Below are positions 1 through 10,684 of a stretch of 24,000 nt of DNA, one piece after another; the first letter of the stretch is position 1, and every line of letters begins with the position of its first letter. The stretch comes from Sphaeroforma arctica JP610 (taxonomy: Eukaryota; Opisthokonta; Ichthyosporea; Ichthyophonida), in the NCBI RefSeq assembly GCF_001186125.1, contig NW_014040497.1, positions 146,477 through 170,476 of the forward strand. The letters are read 5' to 3'. The notes beneath the pieces were generated by a model. That model was not told the origin of the DNA. It saw nothing but the letters and a program-made list of their open reading frames with translations, and did no database searches. The translations under genes and the position numbers were made by a program.

Positions 1-666
1 CATTTATATACACAAAATATTTAAAGAATGCGTATACACATTCATTATGGACGTTTCCTGAAAAGTTTATACTTTTGGCTATAATGCATCGACTCGAAAG
101 CTCTAAATTTTAATATATTCACTGTCTTTGCGTAATTGAGGGTAGAGTATAAAAGACGATTTTGCATAATTTTGAAAACTAAGAGTGTATATCAATGTTG
201 TAATACAAGCATATACGAATAACTTCTATTGCGAGTATTGTGAGGCAAAGAAGTATATATATAATCGCATTGTTGCTCTGCATTGGCCATTGTCTCAATA
301 GTTGTGTGTCACATGAGTGGTTATGTATTGTAGAGTTGTTTATATCTGCCACCTATGGGTAGCAATTTATTTGGCTGCAGTTATATCTTGCCACAAATAC
401 AAGACTATCAGAGATACAGGATGAGAAAAACATATCGGCATATATATATATACACACATAGTGCGCTCCTGTGATCGAAAAACGACTCGTGGATCTCGAC
501 AAATGTGTCGGACATGTGCTTTAGCTTTCAGTATTGAGTCACGTATGTCACATGTATGTTTACACTAGTTTGTTATTGAGACCTATCACCGTACATATGT
601 GTATGGTCTATTTGCATAGCATATCAATTCACTATCCAATTGCAATGTTGTTTGCTGCCTACATAG
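1..666. other. Upstream AT-rich stretch, MTR3 5' end unresolved
   Basis: No coding region can be supported here. The sequence is AT-rich with short TA runs (for example near 255-265 and 440-455). It should contain the promoter and the first exon of the exosome gene that follows, because the first recognisable exon has no in-frame ATG. The best phase-compatible first exon I found is 552-590, from an ATG to a weak donor before GTACAT, but it has no family support. Its annotation should stay open. Confidence 0.4.
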
Positions 667-1982
667 GAGTCGCAGCCTCTATTGTCTAAAACAACGGGGT
701 CGATCCAGCGTGCGGAAGGGCGCGGTTTAAAACAACTACGTCCAGTATTTACGAAAGTGGGCACTACGCCGCTGGCCAATGGATCCGCATACGGCGAGAT
801 GGGAAGTAAGTAAGACTTTTTTCTTAGTATTGTGCATAGTGTGCAAACCAGCATATGAAATTTGGGTACATATGTGCGTCTTTATATATATGCTGCATGG
901 TGATATCTCGATGTTTGGAAATTAACGCCACGCTTTTCGTACGGTTCAGATACCAAATGCGTAGCAGTGGTACACGGCCCTCGGGAGTACAAAGGAGACT
1001 ACAGTGAGGATGCTGTGCTGAATTGCGAATTCCGCTACGATTCCGTGTCCCAACCCACTCTCCGCGCGAACGACAAGAGCGCACAGGAGAACGAGTACTC
1101 TATCATGCTAGCAAATGCATTGTCCAACTGCATACAGAGAGAAGCCTACCCTAAGTCAGTTATCGATATAGTGGTGACGATACTAGACGATGATGGTGGT
1201 GCCTTTGCTGTGGCACTCACTACCGCGAGTTTAGCCCTGGCTCACGCTGGTTTGCAGATGTATGACTTGGCTGCATCGGTGTCTGTGGTATGTGCGCGTG
1301 CAGAAGTGATGTATTATCTGAATTGTGCCTTTTTTTCTGTACCATAGACTTGCGTTGTTAAGCAATCCCTTGGAAGCCAAGGAATATCGCACACTGGGAA
1401 TACAATGCAACATGCACAAGTGGAGCATGTAATGACCTTAATGGCAACTTTAACATTGTACCATATCGCGCTCAATTCTACCACAGGCAGTCGTTGGGCA
1501 ATGTGTGATCACCGATCCAACAGATGAAGAATTAGCACAATCAAACGGACACGTCACGGTCGGATACTTACCACAATTGAATGAAATTTGTAGTATTGTA
1601 CAGGTAAGGGTGTATTGGTAGTTTGTTGGTCGATAACAAGCAATCGTGCTTCTCGAGTCGAACACTAAAATTTAGTTAATTTTGCTCACCAAACAATTCT
1701 TACTTTCTTTCTGCAGGAAGGACAGTTGAGTCCGCAGGTGTCGAGCGGCGCGATTGAACAATGTATAGATTCTTGTGCACAGGTATGCAGCTGGTGATGC
1801 CTAAATTTGCTTCCCAATAGCACGTTCATTGCATAAACGTTGCGTATCAATCTTGCTCTTTCTGTGAGTGCTCTGACAGGTGATACTGATCGTTCTATTA
1901 TTTTCCTTTCACTTCAATGCAGATGTATTTCGTGATACAAGAGACACTGAAGAACCATAATGAAGCTGAAGCCGAACAGTAG
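667..1982 (+). CDS. MTR3: Exosome complex RNase PH-fold subunit MTR3 (EXOSC6-like), 5' incomplete
   Basis: This is a subunit of the six-member RNase PH-like ring of the RNA exosome, which guides RNA to the associated nucleases in nucleus and cytoplasm. Exons are 667-805, 950-1287, 1487-1603, 1717-1782 and 1923-1982. They join in phase to 239 codons plus TAG. The first exon carries LRPVFTKVGTTPLANGSAYG, the classic N-terminal strand-turn of RNase PH subunits, running into EMGNTK across intron 1. VHGPREYKGD follows. Later come ILDDDGGAFAVALTTASLAL and MYDL, then ITDPTDEEL and a helical C-terminus, all as in EXOSC6. Catalytic phosphorolytic residues are not expected in this subunit. The acceptor at 666 gives ESQPL, resembling EESQPP in human MTR3, so only a dozen or so N-terminal residues are missing. 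RRP41 is the alternative, but the C-terminal half fits MTR3 better. Confidence 0.88.
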
Positions 1983-2168
1983 GCTTTTGAAATAAAAATT
2001 AGTATATTGAAAGCTGGTATCTCCAGGCCTTATCTGATGCCGGATATGATCGCATTATACGAGACCCTATTTGCATCACCTTATCGTTTATCGCTTTGTA
2101 TAATATTATTGTACAACAATATTGTCTCGTCAGTCAAATATGATCAGTGAAGGTGACCTCCAGCAGTG
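1983..2168. other. Short convergent intergenic spacer
   Basis: There are 186 bp between the MTR3 stop on the plus strand and the MLH3 stop on the minus strand. Both 3' UTRs and both termination zones must fit or overlap here. No AATAAA is visible for MLH3 on the minus strand within the spacer. The AT-rich segment 2100-2125 (TAATATTATTGTACAACAAT) is close to self-complementary. Confidence 0.5.
1991..1996 (+). promoter_or_regulatory. Probable polyadenylation signal of MTR3
   Basis: AATAAA lies 9 nt after the TAG stop of the exosome gene. It is the only canonical signal on this strand before the convergent MLH3 coding end at 2169. Confidence 0.5.
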
Positions 2169-5100
2169 CTAGGCCAATGCCATGCGCTTCTCACCCGACG
2201 ACTGCTTTTGCTTAACAAGTCTGTACTTATCAATCTGCTCCAAGTCCGCTAACGGTATGAGTGTGGGGCGGCCATGTGCGCACTGGAAGGGGAGATCGCA
2301 CTGTATGCGGGAATATAGTATTTGTATGAGTCATAGTTGCCATGATAACTCATGATCTCATCGCATAGAGACGGTGAAACACGAGCAAAAAGTTGTCTAC
2401 GAAAAAATATACATATTCTCTCGTCATAGTTATGTACCTGCAGGATGCACGAATCCGTAAGTAGAAAACAGTGTAGAAGCGCACTGTTGCGCAATTGTGA
2501 CAGAAAGTCTCATAAAAATTTCCTGCAATGGTGGGAAAACAGCATGAAAGTTGGCACATCACACCTACATGATCAGGGGTGTAGCTGTGCGATTAATACC
2601 TTAGCAAGGTCAGCAACAATCTGACGGCATACGTCGATACCCAATTCATCGCCAAACTTGATGGCACCACGACACGCGACGTGGTTGAAAACCCGCTTCA
2701 TAACACGTGGCAATATCGTGGTCATGCTGCCGGTGTTTCTATGAATGTGTATCTGTTCATTCATCAGAGTCTGCGTTATGTAAGAATCGAATATGATACA
2801 GTCAGTAGAATAAGCTGTAATTTGGCTGTAATTTGGTTGTAATTCCAAGGGCTATCTTGTGCCGTGTTATTGGCTGACATTCCAGTAGAGTACCACTTAC
2901 CCTGACAACATGCCCCACCTCGTCCTCGCGGATGCCGGTTTTAAATACCTCGGGCAATGAGCACACAATGATCCGTTCATCGAAGGCGGCTTCTCTGCTT
3001 ATCAATAGTCATATTAAAAAAATAGATGTATCATCAACCCATGTTCGAAATACATGTGAATAGCACTTTCAAGGTACCGATAGACACATATACAAGATAT
3101 AGCAAGTATCAAACGTTCAACCTTGACCCAATGCTGATCAAGAAAAAAATCAATGTATTAAGCGAAAGACTTACAGGTCAACAATGACTTCGATCCCCCA
3201 TCGTAAGAGAGCTTCGCATTGCTGTTGCACACATTGTGCATCTTCTTCCGTTACCTTGACAGCTATGAAAGGATCTAACGGTACAGGACCTATATTGTTT
3301 TGCCGACCTTTGCTGCGGGGATAAAGATACACGTTTGGTGTTTATAATAATTTATTGGTATATCCAGATAGCTCCTGGGTTGTGTAATGTGGGGATTGCA
3401 TAGATTATGGCTGCTAGAAAAATACCTTCAGATATTTCACGTGCTGCCATACAAACCTGAACTCTGACAAGATTTCTTCCAGTCTTAGTCTCTCATGCGC
3501 GGCATGCTGGTCCAACAAGGCCACAACGGGGTTATCCACTGCATTGGTTCGGTATGGTAAGAGACATACAATGTAACTCTTATCCATTTGTTTGAGCACT
3601 CGTGCTTTGTCCAGCATGTCTCTGGTGAACAGTACGGGCTCTGCACTGGTCACCTCCGCACCTTTCAGGAACTTTGCATACGAGGCTGAGTAGCACCGCA
3701 GAGGCTGACCCATGGGCCGCAATACCGGATTTTCCCACTCCGCTAAAATGCTAGTCACATTTAGCTCGGTAGATGTCTCAGAGTCTTCAGATGAAGCCGT
3801 ACCTTTCTTTTCTTTTAAACCCCCTACACCGCTAGTAGGTACATGCTGGGCAGGCTCGGCACGATGTTTCTCTACTTTCGATTGTTCCATGGTCACTAAT
3901 GCGGCATTAAGTTTCGAGTCAGACACGCCTTCTCTAATGATCGCATTAAGCTGTTCAATATCTCGCGATCCGTATCCCTTGCTTACGAGCCGTTCGCGAC
4001 GCGACAGGTGTTTTTCCACGTGCTTAAGTGGTTCTTTGGGTTGAGTAGATTTCGCCACTGTTGAATTTGACTTGTTCACACACCCGGTCGTGGACAAGAT
4101 ACAACCTCCTTCATCACGAGCTATAGCCAAACCCCGTCTAGTTGTTGGTGCTGGGATTTTTAGTGATGGATTCTTTCGAGAAGTCGAGCTCATCGCCTGG
4201 TCAGACACCTCCTGGCACACTGAAACGGCTGGCAGTTCATCTACGTTTTGGACCTTCTGGCGTATAATATTTTGGGCTTCAGAGGCCAAATCCACAGCAG
4301 TCATTGCTGGTGATTGGGAAGTATTCGAATTTTCTTCATCGGAAGACACAATTGCGGCTTCGTGGTCTGACACCTCCTGGTTCGTAATCACGGTTGGCAT
4401 TTCAGCGTCGAGCGGAGTTTTCTGGCGCACATCCTTTGAACCTGTAGGAGCAAACGCCGAACATGATGATCTCTTTGCAAATGAATGCAGGTTAATTTCT
4501 TTGTGTGTGAGAGTACCTGGTTTGTGCTTTGTGGACGTAGACACCACTGGGGTAGTGTTCGCTCGAGCCTCGACGGACCGTTTGACAACATCTTGCAAGA
4601 ACGGCAGCGATTGCAGTTGGAATTGACATACAGGCTCCGTGCCGAATTCTGATTGCGAGGGTAAGTGAGGCTCATGCTGTGCACGCGATGGATCAGTTAC
4701 CCCAGTTCCTGGCGTGACTGAAGAACACGGCCTAGACAGCCGGCCCGGATATCTATCCAAATGGGATCCAAACGTTGGAACATGCGTCTTAAGTGTGTAG
4801 TGCGATTGCTCATAAGTATCATTTTGGTTCGAACTGGGCTTACTCGGTCGAGGTCGGCTATGTGTCGGGCCCTGACTATCTGTACCAAGTTGTGCACTGG
4901 TTTTAAAATCTCGACGTGGGAAGGTCTGTTCTATTGATTGCGCCTCTTTAGACTGTTTTTCTCGCCTGGCTGTGGAATTATGAGGTGCGGCATGTGCTCT
5001 AAAGAGCGGCGGTATCTGCCGCTGAAGGTTAAAGCAAGACTGGTGTTTTGATTGCGGCAATCGACGCTTCGACTTTGATGTGGCATTCGGAAGTGCTGGT

Positions 5101-8100
5101 GGAATGGCACTAGGGTTTGTCGTCTCCTCCGATGGACAGCCGAGACTCCCGGACAGTGCTGCTAACTGAGATGGCTTGCGCGTAGAATCCTCCTCCTTCC
5201 CATCATCTTCATCGTCGTTCTGCACTCTCACAGGTTCGTTTGTAAAGGCCAAGGGATCATCAGGATTTTCTACTTTCTCAAAGTCTTTGTTAAGCGTACC
5301 ATGAGCACCCAGTGCTGACAATACATCGCCTGCGGTATCTGAGGCCGTGCAAGTTATGCAATGGGCGACTGCAATCGAATTGCTCTCGGATGCATTAGCT
5401 TCACCACCACCCCTCAACACCGCTTGCATAGACTCGTGCATTTCGGTGATATTGCCATTGTTCGAGCCGATTTGGGACCGGGTGGATGCGACCCCAAGGG
5501 ACGAAGATTGTAGTCGGCTGTCGCACCCAGAGTTCGGCTTGCGGTGTGATTTAGCGGGGCTTGTCAAGAGATCGGTGGCAACTGCGCAGGTGGTCTTTGG
5601 GTTGGCTGACGCAGGCGACTCGGTCTTAGATAGAGATCGTGGTGAATACCCCATGGATGCTGGGAATGGCATGATTCGAGGAATATGTTGAAGTAAGCCC
5701 AAACCTACACCGTAGTTGAGAAACATTAAGATATATTTTCGTGGTATAAAAATCCCAATTGAATTGTGCTAAAACGAGCACATTCGGGGAGTAAAAATTG
5801 AGTGAATTGTCTGTTGAGTAACTGTGTACCCATGTGCGCGGTATCATAAAAGTCACAGGGAGAATAACAACTCGATCTGATTTCGAAAACTCACCCAACT
5901 TTGCCTTGAACTTATCCGTCACCTTTGCTAACCCTGGCGTGCCTTGTCGCGTGCGCGCCTGTCTCTTACTATGCCCGGGTGTGCGAGGAGTATTTCGCAA
6001 GGTGTAGGCGTTCGAGATGTCAGTTACTGGAGAACCATACTGAGAATAGACAGGGCTGCTGATGAAACGACGTTTCTACAAGGGTGCAGTTCAGAATGTA
6101 AATGCGAAAGGATGTCAGCAACCATGCCAGTAAAGGGCTAGAGCGACATATTTGAACAGCTGCAAATTTAGACCAATCTGAGAACTATAATCTCTGAGCA
6201 CTTAATTCTGCATTTCCACTGTGTAGAAGGACCTCTTTAGGAGTATTTACCTGCGGTGTGCTAGCGGGGGGTTCGGTATACTTCCGCTTTACCGGCGCCG
6301 ATCGTAAGTAAGAACCTGCCATTAAATATATTCGTTTATATCATAAATGTTTCGATCAAATTTGAAAAGGGTACATTATCGGTTGCCACGACTACATAGA
6401 CTGTGTACATAGACAATTCCGCAACAATGAAACAATGTTTGTTCTTACTCACCATGGTACTCGTATACTTTGGAAGGTAGAAGCACAGAACTACGGCCGC
6501 CTGGCGACTTTCCTGTGATATCGAACAACGACACCTGTCAAAGTGGAGCTCATAATACATCACTTTTTAAACGAGCCAACAAGACGCGTGCTATTAAGGC
6601 ACATCATCTAAAATAACTATAAATAACATATATATCATGCCACAATATTGATGTGCATGTGAACATTCTAGAGCATATAGCAGCAATTGCAACTACCGAC
6701 CATCGAAGCACCATCGCTGATTCAGATATCAGGCGGAAAACAGTTCATGTAAGATTACAACATACCAAGAGATTCGGACTCTACATTGCATTCTTGAGCT
6801 AGACCATGCAGCAGACCATGTGCGGCGAGGAAAGTCGAAATAGCTTCATCCACGAAGTTCAGAACTGCATCCCAGTCCTACAAAAACAATAGCTAAGTGA
6901 TCAGGAAACGTTGCAATAAAACTTGCACCAGTTGCCGACAAGAAAGCATCCAGAAAAAAAAGGTATATCTATATGAAAGTATCAGGTACATACCTTAAAC
7001 TCAACTAGCGATTTGTCATGATGAATGCAGACATCGTGTGGAACATTTGTGATCAAGTTCAGTACATACACCCCAAATTTCTCTGCCTTCGCGATTGGCG
7101 GGCTATACTGTGGGCCTGTATCCGTGTCGGCGGCAGTCATGCGCAAACCTGATATCAAGACACAGCGCTTGTGAGTCAATGGCTTATTAGGTATCCTATC
7201 GAGCGAAGAAACTAAGACATGGCGTACTCGTATGTACGTACTCGACATGTGCACTAAATACATACACCTAGTCCCATGTACTTGTACAAGTAATCTGGCA
7301 CGAATAAGTGCAAGTAAAGATTTGAACAAGCTAATGTAGATGAGAGAAACTTGCCTGACAATGATGAGTCTTTGATCACCCCATTGATATGTTTGTGCAG
7401 GACGGACTTGCGAAGCAGCCGTTTGTTTAGGAATACGAACTGATATGATTTACTGAAGTGACCGATGGTTGACAAAAATCCTTCCAGAGTGTACTGTTGA
7501 CCAGTATCATCGACTCTCCGTAGTGTGTGGAGATTATCAAGCATCGTTGCACCAAGCGTGAGAAATGTGTCGCGGAAAGCTTGCAATGACGACTCGCATT
7601 GCTTTGCTTCGACGATAATCTGGAACGAAGATTTCGGTTTCTTATCAGGTATTGCAATTAGAGCGCATGTGTTCTTTAAATTTCAGAATTTGTAGACAGA
7701 TATGAATATTCTCCGCACAGCTAGGCAACAAGTGCGATTTAGAGCTACGGACTCGTTCGCAAACTACCTCTCGTATATCATCAGCAAGAATCAACAACCA
7801 CTTGGGGAAAGTGTGCAGAGCCGGTTCAAAATACCTTGTTGTTAACGTCGTTGATGAGTTTGAAGGTCACCTGTGGATGTATTATCGCCATGCGTTGCAC
7901 AGTCTGCTTAATGTGACTGAGAGCAGCGGCGGGTTGTCCTCGCTGCCTTAGCTGCGCGCGAGAGTCAAATGGTATATCGGGATTATTTCAACAGTCATCT
8001 ACGAGAAATCTTAAATACAATATGAAATTAAAGCCATCTATGGGATTCAATGCTAAAATAGAGCGCTCAAATGCTAATGAAGTGCGGTAGTGGATAGACG

Positions 8101-9693
8101 TGGCGGGTGCAATGATGACAGCGCGCGTGATATGAAAACTGTTTGATCGAACCACGAGTCACAAGACGACGAGAAGTGAGTGCATAGAATAAGCCCTTTT
8201 GAGGTCATATGTTGCTGCACCTCTTAAGCAAAAACACAGTGTCGATGTGCATCCATTCGTGCGCAATTTTCAAAGCAACATGTACACACAGAAGCATCCG
8301 CCTACTACTAGAGCGACGTACTAAGAGGCAATCGTACCGGCATGTTGTAGAACAATCGATGAACTTGGACTGTAGTCCCTGCACTAGGCTTTGGAGCACA
8401 CACATCCGAACAGCACACCAGTGCACCGTCTTTGAACTTCTTCAGCAAACTTGGTCCGGTGGATGTTTTCGTATAGATCTCTAATGTTGAGATATCTCTA
8501 AGACTCGCCAAAGCTTCGCCAAAAAACCCGAACTGCCGTGGCGGTCTGGCGAGCACATTCTTTGTAAACGCTTCGTTGCCATCTGCATCGTAGTACATAT
8601 CTTCTCCATCAAACTTGCTGCGTTTCCAGACCGCGACAGGATAAATGTTATGTCGTGTCATACGGGCTTTTAGAGGTTAAGCAGATCTATGGCAGTGCAA
8701 GGACGCCAACGATCGACATCATAAGGTGCTACACGCTTGGGGATTCCATAGCATGGCGATATCAAGCAATATGTGAACAAGTGCACATCAAATAATAAAC
8801 TGTTACTAGTCGCGTTCTAACGGGTCTTTAGACTTTCGAGCAGAATAAGGTCAACATCACGCGGGTCTCAGCGTGAACTCACATTTAAATTGGCTTCTGA
8901 GAACATGCAGGGAAGCCAGTGGAGCTACTGTGGTAATTTTGTCGAACTACTATGAACTGCAGGTCTTTCCAATCGTTCAGTACATAACGATTAGAAACTC
9001 AGATGAAAAAAACAAAGGTTAACAAAAGAAAAATATACAAACGTATGAGGTAAACACTTGCAAGCTCAGCGGGTTTCTTCTGGAACATAGTCACGTATTG
9101 CACGCAAATTTCGGTGAATATTGGTGACAAATTCCCCGAATTTTATTTTTGCTTCAATCGTGCATGTGTATAACAGCACAATACACGACAAATGGGGAGT
9201 GTTGCATCTGTGCTTTCCAACTGAAACGTTCTATTCGGCTCCTAGCAAGTCAAATTATAGTCAAATTATACAATACAAGCTAGATAAGAAATACTGGAAC
9301 TGTACTTTCTTCTCTAGGCTGGTAGTGGATAGCTCTATTCGGATATATCTCACAATACAAGTCAGAAAATGCAGCATTGCATGGTCCGTATTAGTTAAAA
9401 GGCTGGTTGCATCTGTACTTCCTTTCTTACCTGGTAGTGTATCGTTCGCCAATCAATCGCAAGTTCTCCAAATCCAGCCCAACCCCATTGTCGCTCACAC
9501 AAACACTGAAAGTGTTCATATTCACCCGCACCTCAATGCGAGATGCGTGTGCGTCGAGTGCATTCAAAACCAGCTCCTCGACACATAGCGCCACACTTGT
9601 AATAGACACAGATGTTCGCAGCAACGATACAGCTTCTGCCCCGAGTTTCCGTATGCGCCCAGTTGCTGGGCCTTTTGGGCTACTAACTGCCAT
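2169..9693 (-). CDS. MLH3: DNA mismatch repair protein MLH3 (MutL-gamma endonuclease subunit)
   Basis: MLH3 pairs with MLH1 to form MutL-gamma, the nicking endonuclease of meiotic crossover resolution and some mismatch repair. Exons in gene order: 9693-9431, 8617-8338, 7951-7835, 7673-7355, 7148-6994, 6877-6766, tentative 6716-6697, 6534-6453, 6315-6251, 6039-5895, 5704-3457, 3312-3175, 2994-2901, 2770-2600, 2300-2169. Every join is in phase, giving 1446 codons plus TAG (human MLH3: 1453). Residues 1-125 hold the GHKL ATPase motifs EELVLNALDA (E40, N44), SDNGVG (68-70, 72) and GFFGEAL (118-124). The transducer has SAGTTVQVHRLFYNMP and FLNKRLLRK. Exon 5704-3457 encodes a Ser/Glu-rich linker, then AEWENPV. 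Endonuclease motifs are DQHAAHERLRLE (from residue 1251), ACRGAIKFGD and QCAHGRP. The ATG at 9693 precedes the conserved IRKL. Confidence is high for the family and lower for exon 6697-6716. Confidence 0.95.
3457..5704 (-). other. MLH3: MLH3 giant linker exon
   Basis: This single 2248-nt exon encodes about 749 residues of MLH3: the poorly conserved linker and the start of the C-terminal domain. It enters in phase 1 after a TAG acceptor (GGT split codon) and leaves in phase 2 before GTTTGT. The linker is rich in Ser, Thr, Glu and Pro, has an acidic run (DDEDDGKEED) and basic patches (SKSKRRLPQSK), and has no predicted fold that I can name. Conserved sequence resumes at AEWENPV and continues through the RFT-like FTRDMLDKARVL segment to the first endonuclease motif. 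A similarly large central exon is known in vertebrate MLH3. Confidence 0.85.
7149..7354 (-). other. GC-AG intron in MLH3
   Basis: The intron between exons 7673-7355 and 7148-6994 starts with GCAAGT after CAG and ends ATATCAG. Only this GC donor joins the VLHKHINGVIKDSSLS segment to the GLRMTAADTDT segment in phase (split GGT codon). The donor otherwise matches the full consensus, as is typical for GC-AG introns removed by the major spliceosome. Confidence 0.75.
8618..9430 (-). other. MLH3 intron 1, no other gene seen
   Basis: This 813-nt intron splits the ATPase domain between RYTT and SKFDGE. It has a GTAAGA donor and an AACGCAG acceptor. I see no recognisable coding, RNA or mobile sequence in it. 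Open frames on the opposite strand through 9121-9588 overlap the real exon and look incidental. Confidence 0.6.
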
Positions 9694-10684
9694 CACAATA
9701 GTCTGGTGTCCAATATTGACAGTGCTGCTTGTAGTGAGTGAGATTGGGCGTGGAACCTAATCACTTACCACTTCATTTGTTTAGTAATGGCATACCAAAG
9801 CCAGCATCGAACCGGCTTGGGCCGCATATACGCTTATTTGGCCATGAGACCCATCTACTCACAGCACCTCTCACAGCATTTGTATTAAGATATGCTAGAT
9901 AAGCTGCAGAAACACTACTATAGTCGCCGGGTGTCGTGTCCTTCCAGCTACGTGTGATACTGACTCATAAGTACAGAACAAAACCACCCTCCCGTACTAG
10001 TAGTAGAGTGCGGTGCAGGTTCAACTTTCGTGTGCACATTTTAATATTTTATAAATATTACTCATGAATGAAATGATGGTTTACCATTGGATTCTTTGTA
10101 AACCAATCAAAACTCGAGTAAACGACCAGTCAGAGAACTGGCAATGTCACAAGTTCACAGCTCAGTCGCACACGTCTGATTGTAAATTCAAAAATTTTGG
10201 TCGCTAAGATCTCACGTTCGAAACTCGCTGCGGCAGATGTTTTTTTCCAGCACATTCTATCTAAACCATATTGTGAACCACATACGCCAAAAATGACAAC
10301 AATTCAGTCCAAGGCTATATTTCAAATAGGTTCAAAGGTCGAATTAGCGAATTGCAGTAGCTGTTGTAATCCTAGATAGGACTATAAGTTTTTAACGATC
10401 TGAATTTGCTACTAACGCACTCCAGCTTGAAATAGCAGTATAGAATGTTAATCACCCCCGGCTAATGTTTTTAAGTATTGATCCAGGGCGTTTATTAATG
10501 GATTTATATTTTATATTTATCTAGAATTCTATTTATACCTGCCGATACCAAATCTGTAACGCTGCCGATAGCGTCGTTGCAATCGTAGTAATCCAGTAGA
10601 GTTTCAGGTTAAGTTCACAGTGATAATTAAATAGCTGGATAGCGAGTGGCAACTACCACCGGATGTATGTCTAAGCTCAGCTGC
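9694..10684. other. Intergenic region between the arrestin-like gene and MLH3
   Basis: These 991 bp should hold the 3' end of the arrestin-like gene and the MLH3 promoter. Upstream of the MLH3 ATG the frame stays open to a TAG near 9758 without another ATG, which supports the 9693 start. The middle is AT-rich (10040-10065, 10500-10530). I recognise no gene, RNA or repeat here. Confidence 0.5.
10491..10496 (-). promoter_or_regulatory. Possible polyadenylation signal of the arrestin-like gene
   Basis: TTTATT on the plus strand reads AATAAA on the minus strand. It lies about 190 nt beyond the stop codon at 10685-10687. The position is plausible, but the region is AT-rich and a chance match cannot be excluded. 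Confidence 0.3.

Noticed and set aside
552-590. First exon for the exosome gene
   Set aside because: It is phase-compatible, but the donor is weak and the peptide shows no MTR3 N-terminal similarity. It is mentioned but not annotated.
1345-1430. Possible extra exon in the exosome gene (CTTGCGTTGTTAAGC region)
   Set aside because: Joining 1287 directly to 1487 keeps phase and restores the family sequence, so this segment is intronic.
4072-4626. 184-codon frame on the plus strand
   Set aside because: It is antisense to the MLH3 linker exon and resembles no family.
9121-9760. Plus-strand open frames opposite MLH3 exon 1 and intron 1
   Set aside because: They overlap the strongly conserved ATPase exon on the other strand and show no family features.
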